40,526 bases of DNA from Inquilinus limosus (GTDB lineage: Bacteria; Pseudomonadota; Alphaproteobacteria; DSM-16000; Inquilinaceae): the NCBI GenBank assembly GCA_019508225.1, contig JAEKLZ010000162.1:1-40526 (forward strand), written 5' to 3'. The notes beneath the pieces were generated by a model, which made no database searches, had not been told where the DNA came from, and was given only the letters and a program-made list of their open reading frames with translations. Positions 1-8,806 of this stretch are shown here, piece by piece (position 1 is the first letter of the stretch; each line of letters opens with the position of its first letter). Made by a program: the position numbers and the translations under genes.

Positions 1-657
1 GCCGACGCGGCCTACAGCTACCACCCGATCGTGCTGTGCGGCATGAGTCCGGGCATGGCCTATGGTGAGCTGGGGCCGACCCACCACTCGATCGAGGACC
101 TGGCCTGGACCCGGGCGATCCCGGACCTGACCGTGATGGTGCCGGCCGACCCGGCCCAGACCCGCGCGGCGGTGCGCTGGGCCGCGGATGCCGGACGCCC
201 GGTGTTCCTGCGCATCGGCCGCTTCCCGGTGCCGGAGGTGACGCCGGCCGGGTCCAGCTTCGATGGTGGCGCGACGCAGCTTCTGCGCGACGGCGGCGAC
301 ATCACGCTGGTCGCGACCGGCACCATGGTGTCGCGGGCGCTGGAGGCGGCGGAGCTTCTGGCCGGCGAAGGGGTTCAAGCCCGTGTGCTGAACGTCGCCA
401 CCCTCAAGCCGCTCGACCCCGAGCCGCTGCTGCGCGCCGCGGCCGAGACCGGCCGCATCGTCACCGTCGAGGAGGCGGTGGTGCAGGGTGGGCTGGGCGG
501 CGCCGTGGCCGAGATCGTGGTGCAGGGCCGGCCGGTGCCGATGCGCATCCTCGGCGTCACCGGCTTCGCTCCGACCGGCAACGCCGCCTTCCTGCTGGAC
601 CATTTCGGACTGAACGCGGCCGGCATCGCCGCCGCCGCGCGCGAGCTGGTGGCCTGA
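1..657 (+). CDS. Transketolase C-terminal subunit (partial, 5' end outside window)
   Basis: The open frame enters from the left edge, and 218 residues are visible. They cover most of the pyrimidine-binding domain (GELGPTHHSIEDLA, then VMVPADPAQTRAAVRWA) followed by the C-terminal transketolase domain (ITLVATGTMVSRALEAAELL, RIVTVEEAVVQGGLGGAVAE). This is the layout of the small subunit of two-gene transketolases, which are usually a little over 300 residues, so roughly 100 N-terminal residues and the thiamine-diphosphate subunit should lie upstream. The enzyme would transfer two-carbon units between sugar phosphates in the cytoplasm. The stop is 2 nt before an FGGY kinase, so the two are very probably co-transcribed. 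The exact substrate is unknown. Split transketolases next to FGGY kinases occur in pathways for unusual sugars such as D-apiose. Confidence 0.9.
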   Translation, partial: ADAAYSYHPIVLCGMSPGMAYGELGPTHHSIEDLAWTRAIPDLTVMVPADPAQTRAAVRWAADAGRPVFLRIGRFPVPEVTPAGSSFDGGATQLLRDGGDITLVATGTMVSRALEAAELLAGEGVQARVLNVATLKPLDPEPLLRAAAETGRIVTVEEAVVQGGLGGAVAEIVVQGRPVPMRILGVTGFAPTGNAAFLLDHFGLNAAGIAAAARELVA

Positions 658-659
658 CC

Positions 660-2132
660 ATGACCTTCGTCCTCGCCATCGACCAGGGCACCAGCTCCAC
701 CAAGGCGCTGCTGGTCGATGCCGCGGGCGCGGTGGTGGCGCGGGGCTCCGCGCCGCTGGGCGAGGCCCATCCCAGACCGGGCTGGGTCGAGCAGGACCCG
801 ATGGCGATCTGGGACAGCGTGCGCACGGCCGTGGCCGCCTGCCTGCAGGGACGGGACCCGCGATCGGTCGCGGCGGTCGGCTTCAGCACCCAGCGCGAAT
901 CCCTGCTGATGTGGGACCGCCGGACCGGCGCGGCGCTGTCGCCGCTGATCAGCTGGCAGGACCAGCGCACCGGCGCGCTGTGCGAGGCGCTGCGCTCGCC
1001 CGACGTCGAGACGCTGGTGCGCGAGCGCAGCGGCCTGCCGCTCGACCCGATGTTCTCGGCGGCCAAGGCCAAGTGGCTGCTCGACACGCTCGACCCGGAC
1101 CGGGTCCGGGCGAAGGCCGGCGAGATCTGCCTCGGCACGGTCGATGCCTGGCTGCTCAGCCGCTTCGGCGGCGAGGCGGTGACCGAGGCCGGCAACGCCT
1201 CGCGCACTCAGCTGCTGGACGTCCGCCGCGCCGCCTGGGACCCCGACCTGATGGCCCTGTTCGGCGTGCCGGAGGCGGCGCTGCCGCGCGTGGTCTCCTC
1301 GACCGGCCCGTTCCCGTCGGTCCGCGGCCTCGACCCGTTGCCGGACGGCGTGCCGGTCGCGGCCGTGCTCGGCGATTCCCATGCGGCGCTGTTCGCCCAT
1401 GGCGCCTTCGCCCCGGGCCAGATCAAGGCGACGATGGGCACCGGCTCCTCCGTCATGGGGCTGATCGACCGGGCCGAGGCACTGGACCCCGGCCTGTGCC
1501 TGACCATCGCCTGGTCGGTCGATGGCCCGGCGCTGGCGGCGGAGGGCAACATCCGCTCGGCCGGGTCGACGCTGCGCTGGGTGGCGGAGCTGCTGGGCCT
1601 GTCGACACAGGATCTTGCGGACCTCGCGGCCGAGGCTGCCAGCGACGGCGTCTATCTGGTGCCCGGTTTCAACGGGCTCGGCGCGCCGTGGTGGGACCTG
1701 AACGCGGTCGGCCTGCTGGCCGGCTTCACCCTCGGCACCGGCCGGGCGGCGATCGCCCGCGCGGCGCTGGAATCGATCCCGCACCAGATCGCCGATGTGG
1801 TGGAGGCGATCGACCGCAGCGTCGGGCAGGTGCGGGCGCTGCATGTCGATGGCGGGCCGACCCGCAACCCGGTGCTGATGCAGGCGCTGGCCGACCTCGC
1901 CGGCTGCGAGGTGCTGCGCTCCGACACGGCCGAGCTGTCGGCCCTCGGCGCGGCGCATCTGGCCGGGCTCGGCGCCGGGATCTGGGATTGGGACGGTCTG
2001 GCGGCGCTGCCACGCGAGCGCCACGGCTTCGTCCCGGCGATGCCGGCGGAGCGGCGTGGGACCGAGCGGGACGGCTGGCGACGGGCGGTGCGGCGCGCCT
2101 CGAGTAAGCCGCCGGAGACGGCGGGGCGCTGA
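660..2132 (+). CDS. FGGY-family carbohydrate kinase
   Basis: A 490-residue protein, the usual FGGY length. The N-terminus has the phosphate-binding loop of the actin/hexokinase fold (AIDQGTSSTKALLVD, residues 6-20). Other family segments are WVEQDPMAIWD, GFSTQRES, GDSHAALFAHG, MGTGSSVMG and the C-terminal ATP-site stretch HVDGGPTRNPVLMQALADL. It should phosphorylate a ketose or polyol taken up by the neighbouring ABC importer, giving a substrate for the transketolase just upstream. The start is 2 nt after the transketolase stop. The sugar cannot be told from sequence alone: xylulose, glycerol, ribulose and apulose kinases all share these motifs. Confidence 0.92.
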   Translation: MTFVLAIDQGTSSTKALLVDAAGAVVARGSAPLGEAHPRPGWVEQDPMAIWDSVRTAVAACLQGRDPRSVAAVGFSTQRESLLMWDRRTGAALSPLISWQDQRTGALCEALRSPDVETLVRERSGLPLDPMFSAAKAKWLLDTLDPDRVRAKAGEICLGTVDAWLLSRFGGEAVTEAGNASRTQLLDVRRAAWDPDLMALFGVPEAALPRVVSSTGPFPSVRGLDPLPDGVPVAAVLGDSHAALFAHGAFAPGQIKATMGTGSSVMGLIDRAEALDPGLCLTIAWSVDGPALAAEGNIRSAGSTLRWVAELLGLSTQDLADLAAEAASDGVYLVPGFNGLGAPWWDLNAVGLLAGFTLGTGRAAIARAALESIPHQIADVVEAIDRSVGQVRALHVDGGPTRNPVLMQALADLAGCEVLRSDTAELSALGAAHLAGLGAGIWDWDGLAALPRERHGFVPAMPAERRGTERDGWRRAVRRASSKPPETAGR

Positions 2133-2144
2133 TCTGCCCCGCCG
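2119..2144 (+). other. Hairpin at the kinase-permease junction
   Basis: A perfect 9-bp inverted repeat (CGGCGGGGC at 2119-2127, GCCCCGCCG at 2136-2144) flanks an 8-nt loop that contains the kinase stop codon. No T-run follows. It could act as an mRNA processing or stability element, or as a partial terminator that sets different levels for the enzyme and transporter genes. The structure is seen directly; its function is inferred. Confidence 0.45.
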
Positions 2145-2169
2145 GGTGACACGAAAAGGGATGTAGGGA

Positions 2170-3153
2170 ATGGAAGCGCGCATCGACCGACCGGCCACCA
2201 GGACGATCCTGCCGAGGATCAGCCTGACCAGCGGCGCCCAGGGCCCGCTGATCGGCCTGATCCTGCTGTGCGTGATCTTCTCCTTCACCTCCGACCATTT
2301 CCTGTCGGTCCGCAACGGGCTCAACGTGCTGGACCAGGTCACCGTGCTCGGCATCCTCGCCATCGGCATGACCGCGGTGATCGTGATCGGCGGCATCGAC
2401 CTGTCGGTCGGCTCGGTCCTGGCGCTGTCGATGATGGTGATGGGCTGGCTGGCGCGCGACATGGAGCTGCCGATGGCGCTGGCTATCCTGCTCGGCATCG
2501 GCGCCGGCGCGCTCTGCGGCCTGGCCTCCGGCCTCTTGATCACCCTGGCGCGGCTGCCCGCCTTCATCGCCACGCTGACCATGATGTCGGTGGCCCGCGG
2601 CCTGGCCAACATCCTGACCGACGGCACCCAGATCGTCGGCTACCCGGACTGGTTCACCGCGCTGGCCACCGTGCGCAACTTCGGCTTCCTGTCGCTGACC
2701 GTGGCGCTGTTCCTGGTGCTGGTCGTGGTCAGCTGGCTGTACCTGACCTTCCGGCCCAGCGGCCGCAACCTCTACGCCATCGGCGGCAGCCGCGAGGTGG
2801 CGCGCCTGGCCGGCATCCATGTCGGCCGGGTGACGATCGCGGTCTATGCCGCGGCCGGGGCGCTGGCCGGGATCGCCGGCATGGCGCTGGCCTCGCGCCT
2901 CGACTCCTCGCAGCCCAGCGCCGGGCTCGGCTACGAGCTCGACACCATCGCCGCGGTCGTGATCGGCGGCGCCAGCCTGTCGGGCGGCGTCGGCAGCATC
3001 GGCGGCACGGTGGTCGGCGTCCTGATCATCGGCGTGCTGCGCAACGGGCTGAACCTGCTCGGCGTCTCGCCCTTCGTGCAGCAGGTGGTGATCGGCCTCG
3101 TGATCGCCGCCGCCGTCACCTTCGACACCCTCGGCCGGCGCAACAACCGCTGA
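2170..3153 (+). CDS. Sugar ABC transporter permease, ribose (RbsC/CUT2) type
   Basis: A 327-residue hydrophobic protein with about 8-10 membrane helices, matching the RbsC family in length. Family hallmarks are GMTAVIVIGGIDLSVGSVLALS in the first half and YAIGGSREVARLAGIHVGRV in the second, followed by GYELDTIAAVVIGGASLSGG. It forms the inner membrane channel of a CUT2 sugar importer together with the binding protein and double ATPase encoded next. AGGGA lies close upstream of the ATG. The gene follows the kinase by 37 nt. The substrate is unknown but is probably a pentose, tetrose or branched sugar, or its alcohol. Confidence 0.93.
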   Translation: MEARIDRPATRTILPRISLTSGAQGPLIGLILLCVIFSFTSDHFLSVRNGLNVLDQVTVLGILAIGMTAVIVIGGIDLSVGSVLALSMMVMGWLARDMELPMALAILLGIGAGALCGLASGLLITLARLPAFIATLTMMSVARGLANILTDGTQIVGYPDWFTALATVRNFGFLSLTVALFLVLVVVSWLYLTFRPSGRNLYAIGGSREVARLAGIHVGRVTIAVYAAAGALAGIAGMALASRLDSSQPSAGLGYELDTIAAVVIGGASLSGGVGSIGGTVVGVLIIGVLRNGLNLLGVSPFVQQVVIGLVIAAAVTFDTLGRRNNR

Positions 3154-3199
3154 CCGGGACAAAGACGGAAAGACCGTCGCAACAGGAGAGGAAAGACCT

Positions 3200-4129
3200 A
3201 TGAAGACCCGTATCGCCATCGCCGCGCTGGCACTGTTGGCCGGCACCGCCCTCGGCTCCCAGGCCTGGGCCAAGGACAAGGTGATCGGCCTGGCCGTCGC
3301 CAACCTGCAGGCCGACTTCTTCAACCAGATCAAGCAGGCCGTCGAGGCCTCGGCCAAGGAGCAGGGGATCAAGGTCGTCACCGTCGACGCCAAGGGCGAT
3401 TCCGCCACCCAGGTCAGCCAGATCCAGGACCTGATCACCCAGCAGATCGACGCGCTGATCTACATCCCGGCCGGCGCCACCGCCGCCAGCGTGCCCGTGA
3501 AGGCGGCCAAGGCGGCCGGCATCCCGGTGGTCGCGGTCGACCGCAACCCGGCCGACGCGCCGGGCGACACCTTCATCGCCACCGACAGCGTCGCCGCGGC
3601 CCGTACTCTCGGCGAGTACGTCTGCAAGGTCACCGGCGGCAAGGGCAATGTCGCCGTCATCCAGGGCCAGATCGGCACCACGCCGGAGCTGGACCGCGAC
3701 AAGGGCTTCACCGAGGCGCTGGCGAAATGCCCCGGCCTGACGGTCAGCGCCAAGCAGGCCAGCACCGCCTGGATGCAGGATGAGGGCTTCAACATCGCCC
3801 AGGACATGCTGCAGCGCGACCCGGACATCTCGGTGTTCTTCGGCCGGGCCGACGCGCTGGCGCTGGGCGCGGCCCAGGCGGTGAAGGTCGCCAATCTCGA
3901 CCACAAGACCTGGATCTTCGGCTTCGATGGCGACGTCGCCGGGTTGAAGGCGGTGCAGGCCGGCACGCTGGAGGCGACCATGACCCAGACCACCCAGCAG
4001 ATGGGCCGGCTGGCGCTGCAGTCGGCGCTGGAGCTGGCCGATGGCAAGAAAGTCCCGGCCGAGCAGCTGCAGGCGGCGACGCTGACCACCAAGGACAACG
4101 TCGCCGGCTTCATCGAGAAGCACCCCTGA
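3200..4129 (+). CDS. Sugar ABC transporter substrate-binding protein, RbsB type
   Basis: A 309-residue periplasmic binding protein. Residues 1-24 form a Sec signal peptide (basic KTR, then a hydrophobic stretch ending in SQAWA). The mature part has the periplasmic-binding-protein type I pattern: VIGLAVANLQADFFNQIKQA, DALIYIPAGATAASVPVKAA, GIPVVAVDRN, and EATMTQTTQQMGRLA near the end. A strong Shine-Dalgarno region (AGGAGAGGAAAG) precedes the ATG, consistent with the high expression usual for binding proteins. The stop codon overlaps the ATPase start by one base. It captures the sugar for the permease upstream. Ligand identity is not readable from the sequence. Confidence 0.93.
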   Translation: MKTRIAIAALALLAGTALGSQAWAKDKVIGLAVANLQADFFNQIKQAVEASAKEQGIKVVTVDAKGDSATQVSQIQDLITQQIDALIYIPAGATAASVPVKAAKAAGIPVVAVDRNPADAPGDTFIATDSVAAARTLGEYVCKVTGGKGNVAVIQGQIGTTPELDRDKGFTEALAKCPGLTVSAKQASTAWMQDEGFNIAQDMLQRDPDISVFFGRADALALGAAQAVKVANLDHKTWIFGFDGDVAGLKAVQAGTLEATMTQTTQQMGRLALQSALELADGKKVPAEQLQAATLTTKDNVAGFIEKHP

Positions 4130-5646
4130 TGGCGGGCCCGGCGACCGTTCGCGCCGCCGTGGCGGAGAGCCCCCAGGGGCTCTCCATCCGCGGCATCGGC
4201 AAGGCCTATGGCGGCATCACCGTGCTGGAGGGCGTCGACCTCGACATCCGTCCGGGCGAGGTGCTGGCCCTGCTGGGCGAGAACGGCGCCGGCAAGTCCA
4301 CCCTGTCCTCGGTCATCTCCGGCCTGGTGCCGCCCAGCACGGGCCACATGACCTGGCAGGGCGAACCCTACGCCCCGACGCGGCCGGGGGAGGCGATCGC
4401 CGCCGGCATCGGCCTGATCCACCAGGAGATGAAGCTGCTGCCGGACCTGACGATCGCGGAGAACGTGTTCGTCGGCCGGCTGCCGACCAAGGGCGGCCGG
4501 ATCGACCGGGCGGAGATGAACCGCCGCGCCGGCGAGCAGCTGCAGCGCCTGGGCCTGGACATCGCGCCGACGAAGCTGGTGCGTGAGCTGCGGGTGGCGG
4601 CGCAGCAGCAGGTCGAGATCGCCAAGGCCCTGACCCTGAACTCCCGCCTGCTGATCCTGGACGAGCCGACCGCCGCGCTGGGCGGCGAGGAGACGGAGCG
4701 GCTGTTCCAGCAGATCGAGCGGCTGAAGCGCGACGGCGTCTCCTTCATCTATATCAGCCACCGGCTGGACGAGATCGCCCGCATCGCCGACCGCGTCGCG
4801 GTGCTGCGCGACGGCCGGCTGGTCGCCACCCATGACACGGCGCAGGTGCCGGTGAAGACCCTGGTCGAGCAGATGGTCGGCCGCAGCGTCGACCGCATGT
4901 TCCCTTCCGTCTCGGTGCCGGAGCAGCAGGCGCGGCTCGAGGTCTCCGGCCTCACCGCCGCCGACGGCGCCTTCCGCGATATCAGCTTCACCGTGCGCGC
5001 GGGCGAGGTGTTCGGCATCGCCGGCATCGTCGGCGCCGGGCGGACCGAGCTGGTGCGCGGCGTCGTCGGCGCCGATCCGGTGGCGTCCGGCCGGGTGACG
5101 GTGGACGGAAAGCCGGTCGATTTGCGCGGTCCGTCCGACGCGATCCGCGCCGGAATCATGCTGGTGCCGGAGGACCGCAAGCTGCAGGGCGTGGTGCTGG
5201 ACCATTCCATCGCCGACAACATCGCCTATGCCAATTTCGACCGCATCGCCCCCGGCGGCTGGATCAGCCCCAACCGGGTGCGCGGCTTCGCCGCCGACCT
5301 GATCGCCCGGATGGGGGTGAAGGGCACGCCGGGCCAGCGCGCCGGCAACCTGTCCGGCGGCAACCAGCAGAAGGTCGTGATCGCGAAATGGATCGCGCGC
5401 GATCCCAAGGTCTTCATCCTGGACGAGCCGACCCGCGGCATCGATGTCGGTGCCCGGGCCGCGATCTACGACGTGATCGCCGGCCTCGCCGCCTCCGGCA
5501 TGGCGGTGGTGGTGGTCAGCTCCGACCTCGACGAGGTGTTGGGCCTGTCGCACCGGATCATGGTGCTGGCCCGCGGCCGCAACCAGGGCATTCTCGACCG
5601 CGACCAGGCCAGCCGCGTCGCGGTGATGGAACTCGCAACCCGCTGA
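4129..5646 (+). CDS. Sugar ABC transporter ATP-binding protein, RbsA type (two nucleotide-binding domains)
   Basis: A 505-residue tandem ATPase, the normal RbsA length. The first domain has Walker A GENGAGKST and Walker B LLILDEPTAAL. The second has the degenerate loop GIVGAGRTEL, the signature LSGGNQQKVVIAKW and Walker B VFILDEPTRGIDVGARA. The first-domain signature is replaced by LRVAAQQQVEIAKAL; such asymmetry is common in this family. It energises the importer formed by the two preceding genes. The ATG shares its A with the stop of the binding-protein gene, so translation is coupled. Confidence 0.94.
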   Translation: MAGPATVRAAVAESPQGLSIRGIGKAYGGITVLEGVDLDIRPGEVLALLGENGAGKSTLSSVISGLVPPSTGHMTWQGEPYAPTRPGEAIAAGIGLIHQEMKLLPDLTIAENVFVGRLPTKGGRIDRAEMNRRAGEQLQRLGLDIAPTKLVRELRVAAQQQVEIAKALTLNSRLLILDEPTAALGGEETERLFQQIERLKRDGVSFIYISHRLDEIARIADRVAVLRDGRLVATHDTAQVPVKTLVEQMVGRSVDRMFPSVSVPEQQARLEVSGLTAADGAFRDISFTVRAGEVFGIAGIVGAGRTELVRGVVGADPVASGRVTVDGKPVDLRGPSDAIRAGIMLVPEDRKLQGVVLDHSIADNIAYANFDRIAPGGWISPNRVRGFAADLIARMGVKGTPGQRAGNLSGGNQQKVVIAKWIARDPKVFILDEPTRGIDVGARAAIYDVIAGLAASGMAVVVVSSDLDEVLGLSHRIMVLARGRNQGILDRDQASRVAVMELATR

Positions 5647-5662
5647 AATTAGAGGAACGTCC

Positions 5663-6430
5663 GTGCAGCTCTTCCGGCTCGATGATCAGATCGCCTTCGT
5701 CACCGGCGCCGGCAGCGGCATCGGCCAGCGCATCGCCGTCGGCCTGGCCGAGGCCGGTGCCGATGTCGCCCTGTTCGACCTTGCGGCATCGGAGACGGGC
5801 CTGGCCGACACCGCCGGCCGCATCCGGGCGCTGGGCCGGCGGGCGCTGACCCTGGCTGGCGACGTGACCAAGGCCGAGGATCTCGCCAAGGCGATTGGGG
5901 CCGTCGAGGCCCAGCTCGGCGCGCTCTCGGTCGCGGTGAACTGCGCCGGCATCGCCAACGCCACGGCGGCGGAGGACCTGCCGGAGGCGCAGTGGCAGCG
6001 CACCATCGACGTCAACCTGACCGGGGTCTTCCTGTCCGCCCAGGCCGAGGCCCGGGTGATGCTGTCGCGGGGCCGCGGGTCGATCGTCAACATCGCCTCG
6101 ATGTCGGGGTCGATCGTCAATCGCGGCCTGCTGCAGGCGCATTACAACACCTCGAAGGCCGGGGTGATCCACCTGACCAAGAGCCTGGCGATGGAATGGG
6201 CCGACCGCGGCCTCCGGGTTAACGCGATCAGCCCCGGCTACACGCTGACGCCGATGAACCTGCGGCCCGAGGTGGCGGAGCAGCGCAAGATCTTCGAGCG
6301 CGACACGCCGATGGGCCGGATGGCGTCGGTGGACGAGCTGGTGGGCCCGGCGGTGTTCCTGGCCAGCGCCGCGGCGTCCTTCTGCACCGGCGTCGACCTG
6401 ATCGTCGACGGCGGCTTCGTCTGCTGGTGA
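5663..6430 (+). CDS. SDR-family NAD(P)-dependent oxidoreductase, likely polyol dehydrogenase
   Basis: A 255-residue classical short-chain dehydrogenase starting at a GTG with GAGGAA upstream. The cofactor loop is TGAGSGIG (residues 14-21), D39 after the second strand suggests NAD preference, NCAG is at about 93-96, and the catalytic set is S148, Y161 and K165 (YNTSKAG). The C-terminus VDGGFVCW is typical. The stretch NAISPGYTLTPMN resembles alditol dehydrogenases such as arabinitol or threitol dehydrogenases, so it may oxidise a sugar alcohol to the ketose used by the kinase. It lies 16 nt after the ATPase gene and is the last gene of the operon. Confidence 0.88.
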   Translation: MQLFRLDDQIAFVTGAGSGIGQRIAVGLAEAGADVALFDLAASETGLADTAGRIRALGRRALTLAGDVTKAEDLAKAIGAVEAQLGALSVAVNCAGIANATAAEDLPEAQWQRTIDVNLTGVFLSAQAEARVMLSRGRGSIVNIASMSGSIVNRGLLQAHYNTSKAGVIHLTKSLAMEWADRGLRVNAISPGYTLTPMNLRPEVAEQRKIFERDTPMGRMASVDELVGPAVFLASAAASFCTGVDLIVDGGFVCW

Positions 6431-6459
6431 GGAGGGCAGGGAGGCGATCCGCTCTTCAT

Positions 6460-6489
6460 GTTGCCTCTCCCGCAAGCGGGAGAGGCAAC
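6460..6489. terminator. Palindromic hairpin between convergent operons
   Basis: Perfect 14-nt arms (GTTGCCTCTCCCGC and its complement) around AA lie between the SDR gene and the convergent permease gene. There is no long T-run on either side, so Rho-independent termination is not certain. Position and symmetry suit a bidirectional terminator or transcript-end stabiliser. Confidence 0.55.
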
Positions 6490-6538
6490 AACTCAGCGCC
6501 GATCGAGATGGCTCGATCCGGCCTGAGCTCACCCCGCT

Positions 6539-7432
6539 CTATTTCACCGCGCCCGCGGTCAGGCCGCGGATGATGTAGCGCTCGAGGAAGATGCCGATGA
6601 CGGCCAGCGGCGCGATCGCCGCGGTCGACAGTGCCGCCATCGACCACCAGTTGATGCCCTGCGACCCGGTCTGGCTGGCCACCATCACCGGCAGGGTCTT
6701 GGCGTCGCTGCTGGTCAGCAGGGCGGCGAAGAAATACTCGTTCCAGCACAGCACGACCGACAGGATGAAGGCCGCCACCATGCCGGGCAGGGCCAGTGGC
6801 AGCACGATGCGCAGGAAGGTTTCCCACACCGTGGCACCGTCGACCCGCGCCGCCTCCTCCAACTCGATCGGGATGGTGGAGAACTGGTCGCGCATGATCC
6901 AGATCACGATCGGCAGCACCATCAGCGCATAGACCAGGATCAGCCCGATCCGGGTGTCCAGCAGCGCCAGCTCCTTGTACAGGACCAGGAACGGCATCGC
7001 CAGAACCACCGGCGGCAGGATCAGCTGCGACAGGAACCAGAAGGAGATGTCCTTGTTCCGCCACGGCCCGAACTTGTAACGGAAGCGGCTGAGGCCGTAG
7101 GCGGCGAGCGAGCCGATGACGACCGCCAGCAGCGAGGCGCCGACCGAGGCGACGACGCTGTTCTCGAAGCGCAGCAGGAACTCCTCGCGCACCGTCGAGG
7201 TGGCGCCGATGGTGTCCGGCGACAGGCCCAGCGAGCGCCAGCCGCGCCAGTCCGGCTGGTAGTCAATGAAGGGGATCAGATGGCCCTGGGTGACGTCGAC
7301 CGCGGTCTTGAACGAGGTCGTCACCGTCCAGTAGATCGGGAACAGCGATATGAAGGCCCACAGCAGCGCCGCGCCGTACAGCAGCGTGCGGCCGGAGATG
7401 CGCTTGGCGCGCCAGGCTGCAGTGCCGCTCAT
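6539..7432 (-). CDS. Carbohydrate ABC transporter permease, MalG (CUT1) type
   Basis: A 297-residue inner membrane protein with about six helices. The EAA loop that docks the ATPase is visible (EEAARVDGATVWETFLRIVLPLALPG is the region, about residues 190-215), followed by a family-typical WNEYFFAALL. It pairs with the MalF-like permease upstream; their genes overlap by 4 nt (ATGA). Transcribed with the binding protein gene at 8807-10414, it forms a CUT1 importer. No ATPase gene is present in this locus. Confidence 0.93.
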   Translation of the reverse strand: MSGTAAWRAKRISGRTLLYGAALLWAFISLFPIYWTVTTSFKTAVDVTQGHLIPFIDYQPDWRGWRSLGLSPDTIGATSTVREEFLLRFENSVVASVGASLLAVVIGSLAAYGLSRFRYKFGPWRNKDISFWFLSQLILPPVVLAMPFLVLYKELALLDTRIGLILVYALMVLPIVIWIMRDQFSTIPIELEEAARVDGATVWETFLRIVLPLALPGMVAAFILSVVLCWNEYFFAALLTSSDAKTLPVMVASQTGSQGINWWSMAALSTAAIAPLAVIGIFLERYIIRGLTAGAVK

Positions 7433-8559
7433 GTCAGCCGCCGCATCCAGCGGCTGACCAGGCTCAACAGGCCGGTCACGAAGACGATGATCATGATGAA
7501 ATAGACCTGCGCCAGCATGGTGCCGTAGCCGACATTGGATCGGTCGCGGTACTCGCGATAGATGAAGCTCGACACCGTGTCGGTGGCGCCGCCAGGCCCG
7601 CCCGACGTCACGTTGATGACGATGTCAGCCAGCTTCAGCTCGAAGATGATCCGCAGGATCACCGCGGTGACGCTGACCGGCAGCATCAGCGGGAAGGTGA
7701 TCTTCCAGAACGACTGCCAGGCCTTGGCGCCGTCGATCCGCGCCGCCTCCAGGATGTCGTTCGGAATGGCCTGCAGCCCGGCCAGCAGCAGGATCATGAT
7801 GAAGGGGATCGAGACCCAGCCATCCATCGCCATGATGCTGATCCGCGCCATCCAGGGCGAGGCGAAGAAGGCCGGGTTCTCCCAGCCCAGGAACCGGGCC
7901 AGCGATGCCGCCGGGCCGAAGCGGTATTCCATGATCGACTTGCCGATCATCCAGCTGACCGCCACCGGGCTCAGCATGAACGGCATCAGGAAGGCGACGC
8001 GGAAGAACTTGCGGGCGCGGATCTCGGCGTTCAGCAGCAGGGCCAGGCCGAAGGCGATGGCGTATTGCACCAGCACCGCCAGCACGTACCAGACCATGTT
8101 GCCGAGCGCATTCCAGTAATACGGATCGGCCCACAGGGTGCGCAGGTTGTCGAGGCCGTTGAGCTGCCGGCCGGTGAAGGAACTGAGGTTCCAGTCGGTG
8201 AAGGCGATGTAGAGCCCGAAGATGGTCGGGAAGATCACCATCGACACGGTGAACAGCACTGCCGGCAGCAGGAACAGAGCCCGGTGCCCGGCCTCGCCCC
8301 GGATCATCACCTGCCCGACGCCGAGCGCCACCGCCCAGGCCAGATAGGTGTAGAGCAGGGGGCGCCAGCTCTCGAAGCCGATGGCGATGGTCCCGGCCGA
8401 ATCCAGCGCCTGCAGCAGCGCCATCGCCACCAAGCCGAGGCTGGCGAGCCCGATCAGCCACCGCCCGGCGGCCCGGCGGCCGGCCGGGATGCGCGCCGAG
8501 ACGGGCTTGATGCTGTGGTCGCCGCCAAGAGCGCCGGCATTGATCTCCGCTTCGCTCAT
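7429..8559 (-). CDS. Carbohydrate ABC transporter permease, MalF (CUT1) type
   Basis: A 376-residue permease, longer than MalG types as is usual for MalF-like subunits, with an N-terminal cytoplasmic tail of about 30 residues and then several helices. The EAA loop LEAARIDGAKAWQSFWKITF is clear in the last third. FTDWNLSSF near the first periplasmic region is typical of CUT1 permeases. It overlaps the MalG-like gene by 4 nt. The 247-nt gap to the binding-protein gene contains an inverted pair of C/G-rich repeats that could separate expression levels. Confidence 0.93.
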   Translation of the reverse strand: MSEAEINAGALGGDHSIKPVSARIPAGRRAAGRWLIGLASLGLVAMALLQALDSAGTIAIGFESWRPLLYTYLAWAVALGVGQVMIRGEAGHRALFLLPAVLFTVSMVIFPTIFGLYIAFTDWNLSSFTGRQLNGLDNLRTLWADPYYWNALGNMVWYVLAVLVQYAIAFGLALLLNAEIRARKFFRVAFLMPFMLSPVAVSWMIGKSIMEYRFGPAASLARFLGWENPAFFASPWMARISIMAMDGWVSIPFIMILLLAGLQAIPNDILEAARIDGAKAWQSFWKITFPLMLPVSVTAVILRIIFELKLADIVINVTSGGPGGATDTVSSFIYREYRDRSNVGYGTMLAQVYFIMIIVFVTGLLSLVSRWMRRLT

Positions 8560-8606
8560 GCTGGTCCGGAGGAAATGAGAGCTGTGTGGGGACGAACAAA
8601 CATAGT

Positions 8607-8761
8607 CCCCCCTCCCCCTGCGGGAGGGTAGGGGGAGGGGGAGGGGGTTGTCGATCGAAGGGAGCCGCGTCGCCCGGACGGACGCTTCACGGCATCAGAG
8701 GGACCCGGGCCTGGCGGCACGAACCCCCTCCCCCTAGCCCCCTCCCGCAAGGGGAGGGGGG
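8607..8761. repeat. Inverted pair of G/C-tract palindromic repeats
   Basis: Two copies of a repeat built from CCTCCCC and GGGAGGG tracts lie in opposite orientation at about 8607-8648 and 8722-8761. The reverse complement of the right copy matches the left copy almost base for base. They fill the gap between the binding protein and MalF-like genes inside one operon. Each copy can also fold on itself around GCGGGAGGG/CCCTCCCGC. They look like dispersed intergenic elements (REP/MITE-like). They could form a large hairpin that lowers read-through from the binding-protein gene into the permeases. Confidence 0.6.
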
Positions 8762-8806
8762 ACAAGGAAGGAAGCGGCCCTGTCATGGCTTCGATCTCGC
8801 CGGCCC

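Noticed and set aside
375-2627. 750-residue open frame on the minus strand over the kinase and permease genes
   Set aside because: It has Arg/Pro/Ala-rich composition with no domain and is antisense to two clear genes. Such shadows are usual in GC-rich DNA.
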